Assembly (NCBI RefSeq): GCF_026552795.1
Contig: NZ_JANFPI010000001.1
Coordinates: 372,001-436,000, forward strand
Length of the DNA stretch: 64,000 nucleotides
Origin: Ectorhizobium quercum
GTDB taxonomy: Bacteria; Pseudomonadota; Alphaproteobacteria; Rhizobiales; Rhizobiaceae
Direction: 5' to 3'
Each line of letters begins with the position of its first letter. The first letter of the stretch is position 1. The notes under the pieces were generated by a model. The model did not search any database, was not told the origin of the DNA, and saw only the letters and a program-made list of their open reading frames with translations. Position numbers and translations under genes: made by a program. Below are positions 48,504 through 57,011 of the stretch, in pieces.

Positions 48504-48717
48504 TTTGATCCGTCCTGCATGGCTGTGTTCGGTCGGGTCCGCTACTATTCTCAACCGGGGCGCATCTGGCAAGCGCGCCGTTTGCCTTTCCGGTCGGGAA
48601 GGAATGCGGGCGGGGTGGGCTTGCGGTCGGCAATTTGCGCCGGAATCATTCCTGTGCGATAGAGAGGAACGTCTGGCAGCGACAGGAACGGCCGGACCTG
48701 CTTCGAGGAATTTACGG

Positions 48718-49686
48718 TTGACCCCGCTGCCCAATCTGCGTCAGCTTCGCTATCTCGTAGCGCTTGCCGACCATCTTCATTTCGGCGAAGCCGCCGACGC
48801 CTGCCAGGTGACGCAATCGACGCTTTCCGCCGGCATCCAGGAGCTGGAATCGCTGCTCGGCGTGCCGGTGGCCGAACGCACGAAACGCTCGGTGATGATC
48901 ACGCCCGTCGGCCGCCGCATCGTCGAGCGGGCCCGCTTCATCCTGCGCGATGCGGAGGAACTGGTGGAGATCGGCACGCGCGCCGCCAATCCGCTTTCGG
49001 GCCGGTTGGAACTCGGCGTCATTCCCACCATCGGCCCCTTCATGCTGCCGAAGCTGGTGCCCTACATCATCGGTCGCTATCCGGACATGCGGCTGATCCT
49101 GCGCGAGGACAAGACCGCCGACCTGCTGGAGCGCCTGCATGCCGGGCGGCTCGATCTGGTGCTCATGGCCTTTCCCTACGAGGCCGAAGGGTGCGAGACG
49201 TTCATGCTGTTCAGCGACGGCTACCGCCTCGCCTGCAATCCGGAGGACCGTCTTGCACACCTGGAAAACGTCAGCGTGGAGGATGTGCGCGACGTTCCGA
49301 TCATGCTGCTCGAAAAGGACCATTGCCTGCACAGCCACGCGCTGCCGTTCCTGAAGGCGTTGCCGGGACAGGCGGTCACGACGTTTCAGGGCACCAGCCT
49401 CTATACGCTGATCGCGATGGTCGCCGAAGGCCTAGGATCGACGCTGGTGCCCGATCTGGCGATCGCCAGCGGCATTCTGAACGAAAGCAACGTGACGACA
49501 CGGCCGCTGGCGGACAGCACGGCCGTGCGCGAAATCGGGCTCTGCTGGCGCAGAAATTCTTCGCGTGCGGCGGAATTCCGCGAACTCGGCGCGGTCATCC
49601 GCGCCTGGGCGGAAAGCCACATAGCGCCCGTCGGCAACGTTTCCTCACGGCCTTCCGACTGGCTTCCCGACCGCGCGCCGTCCTGA
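48718..49686 (+). CDS. LysR family regulator, OxyR-like, lacking the second redox cysteine
   Basis: This 322-residue protein has a LysR helix-turn-helix (L-R-Q-L-R-Y-L-V-A-L-A-D-H, T-Q-S-T-L-S-A-G-I-Q-E-L-E) and an effector domain close to OxyR. The segment L-L-E-K-D-H-C-L-H-S-H aligns with the E. coli OxyR region holding Cys199. The position of Cys208 reads A-L-P-F-L-K, with no cysteine. The start is TTG 48718 with GAGGAA about 8 nt upstream; the open frame continues upstream without homology. Redox sensing as in OxyR is therefore doubtful, or uses another mechanism. Confidence 0.85.
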   Translation: MTPLPNLRQLRYLVALADHLHFGEAADACQVTQSTLSAGIQELESLLGVPVAERTKRSVMITPVGRRIVERARFILRDAEELVEIGTRAANPLSGRLELGVIPTIGPFMLPKLVPYIIGRYPDMRLILREDKTADLLERLHAGRLDLVLMAFPYEAEGCETFMLFSDGYRLACNPEDRLAHLENVSVEDVRDVPIMLLEKDHCLHSHALPFLKALPGQAVTTFQGTSLYTLIAMVAEGLGSTLVPDLAIASGILNESNVTTRPLADSTAVREIGLCWRRNSSRAAEFRELGAVIRAWAESHIAPVGNVSSRPSDWLPDRAPS

Positions 49687-50039
49687 CCGGCGGGCAAAAA
49701 TCGTCGCTGCGGCGCAGTGACTTCCAGCGGTCGCGATGAATTGAACCGATTAGGGTGGACGTGCCCGGCATTCGGGGCCGGCATGCGGAAAACCCGTTGC
49801 CGAACAGCGGATTACGCCGGATATCGACCGGGCGCCGCACAAATTTCCGCCGTCCCCGGCGAACTTCGCGCCGCGAAAAGATGGATGGATTTCGAGCCGT
49901 CTTAGTCTCTTGGATAATTGCTTTTCCAACGCCGGGGCTTATTGCAGGCATAAGTGTGTTCGCGCATGCCTCCGGCCGTCGCGAATATCGGGTTGAGGAC
50001 AACAAGGTTTTACGACCATTACGCAAAGAGGGATTGCCT
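49687..50039. other. 353-nt gap between the LysR and CoA-transferase genes
   Basis: No gene or RNA is recognised. The CoA-transferase frame is open back to 49755, but the extra codons are arginine-rich and unlike the family. A GAGGG ribosome binding site is present just before the ATG at 50040. Promoter elements could not be assigned with confidence. Confidence 0.45.
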
Positions 50040-51530
50040 ATGCTTCGTGACCGTGTGCGCCGCAAAGCGCTTCTGGATAAAGTGGTGAGTGCCGAAGAGG
50101 CTGCCTCGCTGGTTAAGAACGGTAGCCGTCTCGGCATGAGCGGCTTTACCCGCGCCGGCGAAGCCAAGGTGGTGCCGCCGGCGCTGGTGGAGCGCGCCAA
50201 GAACGACGGGCTCAAGATCGAGCTGTTCACCGGCGCGTCGCTCGGCAACGACATGGACGGTAAGATGGCCGCCGCGCATCTTCTGACCCGCCGTTCGCCG
50301 TTTCAGGCCGATCCGGTCATGCGCAAGGCGATCAACAACGGCGAGATCATGTTCGTCGACCAGCATCTGTCGCTGACCGCCGAATCCATGCGCGCCGGCC
50401 AGATCAGGAAGGTCGATACGGCCGTCATCGAGGCCTGTGCGATCACCGAGGAAGGCTACATCGTGCCGACCAGTTCCGTCGGCAATTCCGCGACCTTCGC
50501 TCTCGACGCCGACCAGATCATCGTCGAGCTGAATCTCGCCCATACGGACCAGCTGGAGGGCATGCACGACGTCTACATCCCGGAAAAGCGTCCGAACCGC
50601 ACGCCGATCCAGGTCAGCCACACGATGGACCGCATCGGCGTTCCCTATTTCGCCGTCGATCCGTCGAAGATCTCCGCGATCGTCGAGACCAACATCCCGG
50701 ACAGCCCGGCCAACAACCTGCCTCCGGATGACGATACCGCCCAGATCGCCGGCCACCTGCTCGACTTCCTCAAGAACGAGGTGAAGCAGGGCCGCCTGAC
50801 GAATGCGCTGCGTCCGCTGCAATGTGGCATCGGCACGATTGCCAACGCGGTGCTCTCCGGCTTCCAGGATTCGCCGTTCCACGACCTGGAAATGTTTTCG
50901 GAGGTTCTTCAGGACTCGACCTTCGAACTGTTCGACTCGGGCAAGCTGCTGCGCGCCTCCACCACGTCGTTCTCGCTTTCCGCCGCGACGAACGACCGCG
51001 TCATGTCGAGCCTCGCCGACTTCAAGGACAAGATCATCCTGCGCCCGCAGGAAATTTCCAACAATCCGGAAATCTCCCGTCGTCTCGGCCTGATCTGTAT
51101 CAACACGGCGCTGGAATTCGACATCTACGGCAACGTCAACTCGACGCATGTCGGCGGCACGCACATGATGAACGGCATCGGCGGCTCGGGCGACTTCGCC
51201 CGCTCCGGCCAGATGTCGATCTTCGTCACCAAGTCGATCGCCAAGGACGGCAAGGTCTCCTCGATCGTGCCGATGGTCGCCCATGTCGACCACTCCGAGC
51301 ACGACGTCGCAATCGTTGCGACCGAAATCGGCCTCGCCGACCTGCGCGGCCTGGCGCCGCGCGAGCGCGCGCCGCTCATCATCAAGAACTGTGTGCATCC
51401 GCTCTACCGCGACCTGCTGACGGATTACTACGAGCGCGCCGTCAAGCGCGGCGGCCACACCCCGCACGTTCTCGAGGAAGCGTTGTCCTGGCACGTCAAC
51501 CTGGCCTCGAAGGGAACGATGCTGCTTTGA
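50040..51530 (+). CDS. Acetyl-CoA hydrolase/succinyl-CoA:acetate CoA-transferase family protein
   Basis: This 496-residue enzyme belongs to the Cat1/Ach1/AarC class I CoA-transferases. Seen: G-M-S-G-F-T-R-A-G near residue 32, the E-M-F-S-E-V-L-Q-D-S motif with the presumed catalytic glutamate E288, and G-I-G-G-S-G-D-F-A-R-S-G near 380. Members move CoA between succinate and acetate or hydrolyse acetyl-CoA. ATG 50040 follows GAGGG. A terminator follows the stop. The substrate pair cannot be fixed from sequence. Confidence 0.9.
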   Translation: MLRDRVRRKALLDKVVSAEEAASLVKNGSRLGMSGFTRAGEAKVVPPALVERAKNDGLKIELFTGASLGNDMDGKMAAAHLLTRRSPFQADPVMRKAINNGEIMFVDQHLSLTAESMRAGQIRKVDTAVIEACAITEEGYIVPTSSVGNSATFALDADQIIVELNLAHTDQLEGMHDVYIPEKRPNRTPIQVSHTMDRIGVPYFAVDPSKISAIVETNIPDSPANNLPPDDDTAQIAGHLLDFLKNEVKQGRLTNALRPLQCGIGTIANAVLSGFQDSPFHDLEMFSEVLQDSTFELFDSGKLLRASTTSFSLSAATNDRVMSSLADFKDKIILRPQEISNNPEISRRLGLICINTALEFDIYGNVNSTHVGGTHMMNGIGGSGDFARSGQMSIFVTKSIAKDGKVSSIVPMVAHVDHSEHDVAIVATEIGLADLRGLAPRERAPLIIKNCVHPLYRDLLTDYYERAVKRGGHTPHVLEEALSWHVNLASKGTMLL

Positions 51531-51553
51531 TGGTCTGTTGATCGTTAAGCGGG

Positions 51554-51576
51554 AAGGGCGCCTTGGGCGCCCTTTT
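51554..51576 (+). terminator. Rho-independent terminator after the CoA-transferase gene
   Basis: AAGGGCGCC (51554-51562), a 3-nt loop, GGCGCCCTT (51566-51574), ending in TTTT (51573-51576). It lies 24 nt after the stop. Confidence 0.85.
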
Positions 51577-51660
51577 ACGTTGCTGTGGTGTTTCCGCCAC
51601 TGGCATTCGGCGTGCGGGGGCTCTAAAGAATAAACCAACGGCGAATTTCGGAGCAGCGGC

Positions 51661-52965
51661 ATGACGGCCACGAATGGCGGATCGAACTTTCGGTGCCTGG
51701 AGCGCACGGCCCGGGTGGTCGCCGTTCTGGCGCTGACGCTTCTCGTGGCTTCGTGCGGAGGGCGCCCCATCGGGGTCATGACGCCCGAAGCCGCGGCGGA
51801 GACGGTGCCGGGCGCTTCGAAGGTCAACCTTCTCGTCGCGACGACCCGCGCTCCGGCTGAAAACCCGGCCGTGCTCTTTTCCGGTGAGCGTGGCACGGGC
51901 CTTGCCATTTCCGCGGTCACGATCTCGATCCCGCCGGAAAGCCATCGCACGGTGGGGCAGGTGCAATGGCCGAAGAAATTGCCGGCGGACCCGCGGACAT
52001 CCTTCACCACCGTCTCCGTGAAGCCGATGCTCACCGCGCCGCAGGCGCAGGAGTGGATGCACGGCTCGCTGAGGAAGGGCCATCGTGTCATGGTCTTCGT
52101 CCACGGCTTCAACAACCGTTATGAGGACGCCGTCTATCGCTTCGCGCAGATCGTTCACGATTCCAAGGCCGACGTCGCGCCGGTGATCTTCACCTGGCCG
52201 TCGCGCGCGAGCATTTTCGATTACAATTACGACAAGGAAAGCACCAACTTCTCCCGCGATTCGCTGGAAGAGCTTCTGAAAAGCCTGGCGGACGATCCGT
52301 CCGTGGAAGAAATCACGGTCATGGCCCATTCGATGGGCACCTGGCTGGCGATGGAATCGCTCCGCCAGATGGCGATCCGCGACAAGCGCGTGGCGGCGAA
52401 GATCGGCAACGTGATCCTCGCCGCGCCGGATCTCGACGTCGATGTGTTCGGCCGGCAACTTGCCGAGATCGGCCCGCAAGGGCCGCATTTCACCATCTTC
52501 ACCTCGCAGGACGACCGCGCGTTGCTCGTGTCCCGCCGCATTTCGGGCAATGTCGACCGGCTCGGCCAGATCGATCCGGGCGCGGAGCCCTATCGGTCGG
52601 CGCTGGAGCGGCTCGGCATCACCGTCATCGACCTGACCAAGATGAAGTCCGGCGACAGCCTCAATCACGGCAAGTTCGCCGAAAGCCCGGAAGTGGTCCA
52701 GCTCATCGGCACGCGCCTTGCCGCCGGCCAGACCGTGACCGATTCGGATGTGGGCCTCGGGGAGGCGCTGGGCTCGGTGGCCATCGGCGCCGCCAACACG
52801 GTCGGCCAGGCGGCTTCCGTCGCCGTCTCCACCCCGATTGCGGTTTTCGACGCCAATACGCGCCGCAACTATGGCGGCCAGTGGCAGCGGGTGACGGGCT
52901 CCGTCGGCGCCACGGTCGGCTCCTTCGGCGCGCCTTTGGAACTCCTCACCAACGAGAATCGATAG
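51661..52965 (+). CDS. Lipoprotein alpha/beta hydrolase (DUF900 family)
   Basis: This 434-residue protein has a lipoprotein signal peptide with lipobox L-V-A-S-C (C32). The central domain is an alpha/beta hydrolase of the DUF900 type: V-F-V-H-G-F-N-N-R-Y-E-D-A (oxyanion region), nucleophile elbow M-A-H-S-M-G-T-W, and likely acid and His in A-A-P-D-L-D and S-L-N-H-G-K-F. The last 100 residues form a Gly/Ala-rich tail of unknown role. The physiological substrate is unknown. It stands 11 nt before the proline-racemase-family gene. Confidence 0.87.
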   Translation: MTATNGGSNFRCLERTARVVAVLALTLLVASCGGRPIGVMTPEAAAETVPGASKVNLLVATTRAPAENPAVLFSGERGTGLAISAVTISIPPESHRTVGQVQWPKKLPADPRTSFTTVSVKPMLTAPQAQEWMHGSLRKGHRVMVFVHGFNNRYEDAVYRFAQIVHDSKADVAPVIFTWPSRASIFDYNYDKESTNFSRDSLEELLKSLADDPSVEEITVMAHSMGTWLAMESLRQMAIRDKRVAAKIGNVILAAPDLDVDVFGRQLAEIGPQGPHFTIFTSQDDRALLVSRRISGNVDRLGQIDPGAEPYRSALERLGITVIDLTKMKSGDSLNHGKFAESPEVVQLIGTRLAAGQTVTDSDVGLGEALGSVAIGAANTVGQAASVAVSTPIAVFDANTRRNYGGQWQRVTGSVGATVGSFGAPLELLTNENR

Positions 52966-52976
52966 GGACGGCTGAA

Positions 52977-54029
52977 ATGCGGTGGAAGCGGACGCTCCAG
53001 CTTCTGGATGTTCATTGCGAGGGTGAAATCGGCAAGGCCGCCATCGGCGGCGTGCCGAAGATTCCCGGCGAGACGGTGGCTGAACAGCTTCACTGGCTGA
53101 ACACCGATCCGAAGGGCGAGGCCCTGCGGCGCATGGTCTGCCTGGAGCCGCGCGGCGCGCCCATCGGCTCCGTCAATCTCGTCCTGCCGGCGAAGAACCC
53201 GCAAGCCGATTTCGCGTTCATCATTCTCCAGCCTGATCAGGCGCATGCCTCCTCCGGGTCCAATTCCATATGCGTCACCACCGCACTGCTCGAAAGCGGC
53301 ATGGTCGAGATGACGGAGCCGGAAACCATCGTCATGCTCGAGACTGCCGCGGGTCTGGTGAAGGCGACGGCGCGCTGCCGGGACGGGCGCTGCGAGAAGG
53401 TGACGCTGACGATGGTGCCCTCCTTCGTCCACACGCTCGACGCCGAAATCGAGGTCGCGCCGTGGGGCAGGGTGCGTTTCGACCTTTCCTATGGCGGGAT
53501 TTTCTACGCGCTGGTCGATGCGGAGCAAGTCGGACTGACGATCAACGAGGAAAGCGCCCGGGCGCTGGTCGAGGCCGGCATGGTGCTGAAGGCGGAGATC
53601 AACCGGCAGTTCACGGTGGTTCATCCCGAGATACCCGCCATTTCCGGCGTCGCCTACGTGATGTTCCGCGGCGTCGACGACGATGGCGCGATCCGCACCG
53701 CGACCACGATGTGGCCGGGCCGGGTCGACCGTTCTCCCTGCGGCACGGGCAATTCCGCCAATCTCGCCACGCTTCATGCGCGCGGCAAGGTGAAGGTCGG
53801 CGACGTCTACACGTCCCGCTCGACGATCGGGTCCGAGTTCGAGGTCGGCCTTGCCGGCGTGACGGAGGTTGCGGGCCGTCCGGCGGTCATCCCGACCATT
53901 GCCGGACGCGGCTTCACCTTCGGCCTGCATCAGGTGGCGCTCGATCCGTTCGATCCGCTTGGCGACGGTTTCGCCCTGACCGATGTCTGGGGGCCGGAAG
54001 CCGGCAGCATCGGCCGGTCCAGAGGGTGA
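52977..54029 (+). CDS. Proline racemase family enzyme with Ser/Cys active-site pair
   Basis: This 350-residue protein belongs to the proline racemase/hydroxyproline epimerase superfamily. At the first catalytic position it has A-S-S-G-S-N-S-I-C, so a serine replaces the cysteine of true racemases; at the second it has R-S-P-C-G-T-G-N-S with the cysteine kept. Ser/Cys members are associated with 4-hydroxyproline 2-epimerase-like activity, whereas Cys/Thr members dehydrate trans-3-hydroxyproline. I therefore favour a hydroxyproline epimerase. No other hydroxyproline catabolism genes are adjacent. The frame is open upstream, but 52977 lies just after the previous gene's stop. Confidence 0.82.
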   Translation: MRWKRTLQLLDVHCEGEIGKAAIGGVPKIPGETVAEQLHWLNTDPKGEALRRMVCLEPRGAPIGSVNLVLPAKNPQADFAFIILQPDQAHASSGSNSICVTTALLESGMVEMTEPETIVMLETAAGLVKATARCRDGRCEKVTLTMVPSFVHTLDAEIEVAPWGRVRFDLSYGGIFYALVDAEQVGLTINEESARALVEAGMVLKAEINRQFTVVHPEIPAISGVAYVMFRGVDDDGAIRTATTMWPGRVDRSPCGTGNSANLATLHARGKVKVGDVYTSRSTIGSEFEVGLAGVTEVAGRPAVIPTIAGRGFTFGLHQVALDPFDPLGDGFALTDVWGPEAGSIGRSRG

Positions 54030-54105
54030 TTTTCCTGCGTTCGGCGCTGTTTTCCCGCGTTCAAAAATGCTAAGCGCGGAAAACATCCCGTTCCGGAGGC
54101 TCCCC

Positions 54106-55143
54106 ATGACAAAGCTCACCATCCGTCGTCCCGACGACTGGCATCTGCACCTGCGCGACGGCGCCATGCTGGAAGGCGTGATCGGCGATACGAGCCGTCA
54201 TTTCGCCCGCGCCATCATCATGCCGAATCTCGTGCCGCCGGTGGTGACGTGCGCCGATGCGAGGGCCTATCGCGAGCGGATCGTCCGGGCCATTCCCGCT
54301 GGCGACCGGTTCGAGCCGCTGATGACGCTTTACCTGACCGAGCACACCAGCCCCGACGATGTGGAAGAAGGCTGGAAGAGTGGCCTGATCGCCGCCGTGA
54401 AGCTCTATCCGGCCGGCGCGACGACCAATTCCCACGGCGGCGTGCGCGATATGGATAAGGCCATGCCGGTTCTGGAGCGCATGGCGAAGATCGGCCTCAA
54501 TCTCTGCGTTCACGGCGAGGTCACGACGCCGGAGGTCGATATCTTCGACCGGGAAGCGGTGTTCATCGAGACCGTGCTCGATCCGCTGCGCCGGCGCCTG
54601 CCGGACCTGAAGATCACGATGGAGCATGTGACGACCGAAGACGGCGTGAACTACGTCCGTGCCGCGGATCGCAATCTGGCCGCGTCGATCACCACGCATC
54701 ATCTCATCATCAACCGCAATGCCATTCTGGTCGGCGGCATCAAGCCGCATTATTACTGCCTGCCGGTCGCCAAGCGCGAGAAGCACCGGGTCGCCCTGCG
54801 CGCCGCCGCGACCTCGGGCGACGCCCGCTTCTTCCTCGGCACGGATTCCGCGCCGCATGTCGATCCGCTGAAGGAATGCGCCTGCGGCTGCGCCGGCATC
54901 TACACCTCCGTCAACACGATGAGCTGCCTCGCGCATGTCTTCGAACAGGAGGGCGCGCTCGACAGGCTCGAAGCCTTCGCATCGCTGAACGGCCCGGCCT
55001 GGTACGGGCTGCCGGTCAACGAGGAGACGATCACGCTGGTCAGGCGCGACGCGCCGGTTGCCTTTCCCGAAAAGATCGAGACCGGCGCAGGCCCGGTCAC
55101 TGTCTTCGACCCCATGTTCCCGCTGCATTGGGACGTGGCCTGA
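54106..55143 (+). CDS. pyrC: Dihydroorotase (class II)
   Basis: This 345-residue zinc enzyme cyclises carbamoyl-aspartate in pyrimidine synthesis. Seen: the zinc motif [10 protein letters not shown] (about 10-19), M-P-N-L-V-P-P, the [11 protein letters not shown] region with the bridging lysine, the C-V-H-G-E and T-T-H-H-L histidines, and F-L-G-T-D-S-A-P-H near the end. A GGAGG site precedes ATG 54106. It forms an operon with pyrE, 26 nt downstream. Confidence 0.97.
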   Translation: MTKLTIRRPDDWHLHLRDGAMLEGVIGDTSRHFARAIIMPNLVPPVVTCADARAYRERIVRAIPAGDRFEPLMTLYLTEHTSPDDVEEGWKSGLIAAVKLYPAGATTNSHGGVRDMDKAMPVLERMAKIGLNLCVHGEVTTPEVDIFDREAVFIETVLDPLRRRLPDLKITMEHVTTEDGVNYVRAADRNLAASITTHHLIINRNAILVGGIKPHYYCLPVAKREKHRVALRAAATSGDARFFLGTDSAPHVDPLKECACGCAGIYTSVNTMSCLAHVFEQEGALDRLEAFASLNGPAWYGLPVNEETITLVRRDAPVAFPEKIETGAGPVTVFDPMFPLHWDVA

Positions 55144-55169
55144 ACCCTGCTTTACGAAAGGAAAATCCG

Positions 55170-55868
55170 ATGAGCGTCAATTCCTTCAACGACAGGCAGG
55201 TCGTGGCCGAACTCGTGGCCGGCATGCTGTGGGAAATCAAGGCGGTGCATTTCTCCGCCCATGAGCCCTACACGCTGTCCTCCGGCATGAAGAGCCCTGT
55301 CTACATCGACATGCGCAAGCTGATCTCCTTCCCGCGCATCCGCTCCGCCGTCATGGATTTCGCCGCTTCCACGATCATGCGCGAAGCCGGTTTCGAGGCC
55401 TTCGACGTCGTCGCGGGCGGCGAGACGGCGGGGATTCCCTTCGCCGCCTTCCTGTCCGAGCGCCTGTCGCTGCCGATGATCTACTGCCGCAAGAAGCCGA
55501 AGGGCCACGGCCGCAACGCCCAGATCGAGGGCCACATGCCCGAAGGCGCGCGCGTTCTCGTCATCGAGGACCTGACGACGGCGGGCGGGTCGATGTTCAC
55601 CTTCATCGACGCCATCCGCGCCGCCGGTGGCGTTGTCGACCACGGCATTGCCCTGTTCTACTACGGCATCTTCCCGGAGGCGGAGCAGCGTTTCGAAAAC
55701 GGCAAGGTGAGGCTGCATCATCTCGCCACCTGGCGGGATGTCCTGGCTGTTGCCAGGACGCGGAAACTCTTCGACGACAAGACGCTGGCCGAAGTCGAGG
55801 CCTTCCTCGATGCGCCGCTTGCCTGGTCGGCCGAAAAGGGCGGGGTCGGCGCGTTGCCGACCGCCTGA
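55170..55868 (+). CDS. pyrE: Orotate phosphoribosyltransferase
   Basis: This 232-residue enzyme converts orotate and PRPP to orotidine 5'-phosphate. Seen: [13 protein letters not shown] near residue 37, [14 protein letters not shown] (flexible loop, about 108-121) and the PRPP motif [13 protein letters not shown] (about 130-142). It follows pyrC with a short gap and an AAAGGA ribosome binding site. Confidence 0.97.
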   Translation: MSVNSFNDRQVVAELVAGMLWEIKAVHFSAHEPYTLSSGMKSPVYIDMRKLISFPRIRSAVMDFAASTIMREAGFEAFDVVAGGETAGIPFAAFLSERLSLPMIYCRKKPKGHGRNAQIEGHMPEGARVLVIEDLTTAGGSMFTFIDAIRAAGGVVDHGIALFYYGIFPEAEQRFENGKVRLHHLATWRDVLAVARTRKLFDDKTLAEVEAFLDAPLAWSAEKGGVGALPTA

Positions 55869-56021
55869 AACCCCGGGCGATCCGGGCGGCACCCGCAAGG
55901 TGCCGCTTTGTCAACCGAAACCGGCATTTCCGGATGATCGTCCGCTCTGTATGGTCGTGAAAAATCGCGGCCGGGCCCTTTGCGGGGCGATGCCGCACCC
56001 GATGCGAAAGGATCTGGCATC

Positions 56022-56990
56022 ATGCTCGTGAATGGCAAGTGGACGGAAGACTGGCAGCCCGTGCAGGCGACGGATGCGCAGGGCGGCTTCGTGCGGCAGA
56101 CCTCGTCCTTCCGCAACTGGGTGACGCCGGACGGAGCACCGGGGCCGACCGGAAAGGGCGGCTTCAAGGCCGAGTCCGGCCGCTACCATCTCTATGTCGC
56201 GCTGATCTGTCCCTGGGCCTCGCGCACGCTGATGGCGCGCAAGCTGAAGGGGCTGGACGAGGTCGTTTCGCTTTCCGTCGTCGATCCCGACATGTCCGAC
56301 AAGGGCTGGCGCTTCGGCAACTATCCGGGCGCGATCGCGGACAGCGTGAACAATGCCGAATACATGTACGAACTCTACGTGAAGGCCGATCCGCACTTCA
56401 CGGGCCGCGCCACGGTTCCGGTTCTTTGGGACAAGGAAACCGGCACGATCGTCAACAACGAGTCCGCCGATATCCTGCGCATCTTCAACACCGGCTTCGG
56501 CGATCTCGCCGATTCCGCGGTCGACCTTTATCCGCAGGCTTTGCGGGCAGAGATCGACACGCTCAACGAATGGATTTATCCGAACCTCAACAACGGTGTC
56601 TATCGCGCCGGCTTCGCGACGACGCAGGTGGCCTATGACGAGGCTTTCGTCGGCGTGTTCCGCACGCTGGATGCCCTTGAGGACAGGCTGGCGCAGGGCG
56701 GACCGTTCCTGGCGGGCGAGCGCTTCACTGAGGCCGATATCCGTCTTTTCGTGACGCTGATCCGTTTCGACGCCGCCTATCACGGCCTCTTCAAGTGCAA
56801 TCTGCGCATGCTGAAGGACTACAAGGCGCTCACCGCCTATCTTCACCGCGTTTACGGGCTGCCGGGCGTGGCGGAAACGGTCAGCATCGACCATATCAAG
56901 CGCGGCTACTATTCCATCAAGGCCCTGAACCCGAAGGGCATCGTGCCGCTCGGCCCCGACCTGCCGGGTATCGATCCAGTCAAGGTGTGA
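56022..56990 (+). CDS. Glutathionyl-hydroquinone reductase-like glutathione S-transferase
   Basis: This 322-residue protein belongs to the Xi-class GST/YqjG group: G-R-Y-H-L-Y-V-A-L-I-C-P-W-A-S-R near residue 52 with the catalytic cysteine in C-P-W-A, then N-N-E-S-A-D-I-L-R near 147 for glutathione binding, and a C-terminal helical domain with K-A-L-N-P-K-G-I-V-P-L-G-P. Members remove glutathione from glutathionyl-hydroquinones. ATG 56022 follows AAGGAT; 14 upstream in-frame codons lack family likeness. It converges with the GH9 gene, 21 nt apart. Confidence 0.92.
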   Translation: MLVNGKWTEDWQPVQATDAQGGFVRQTSSFRNWVTPDGAPGPTGKGGFKAESGRYHLYVALICPWASRTLMARKLKGLDEVVSLSVVDPDMSDKGWRFGNYPGAIADSVNNAEYMYELYVKADPHFTGRATVPVLWDKETGTIVNNESADILRIFNTGFGDLADSAVDLYPQALRAEIDTLNEWIYPNLNNGVYRAGFATTQVAYDEAFVGVFRTLDALEDRLAQGGPFLAGERFTEADIRLFVTLIRFDAAYHGLFKCNLRMLKDYKALTAYLHRVYGLPGVAETVSIDHIKRGYYSIKALNPKGIVPLGPDLPGIDPVKV

Positions 56991-57011
56991 ACTGGGTCCG
57001 TCCCGTTCACC

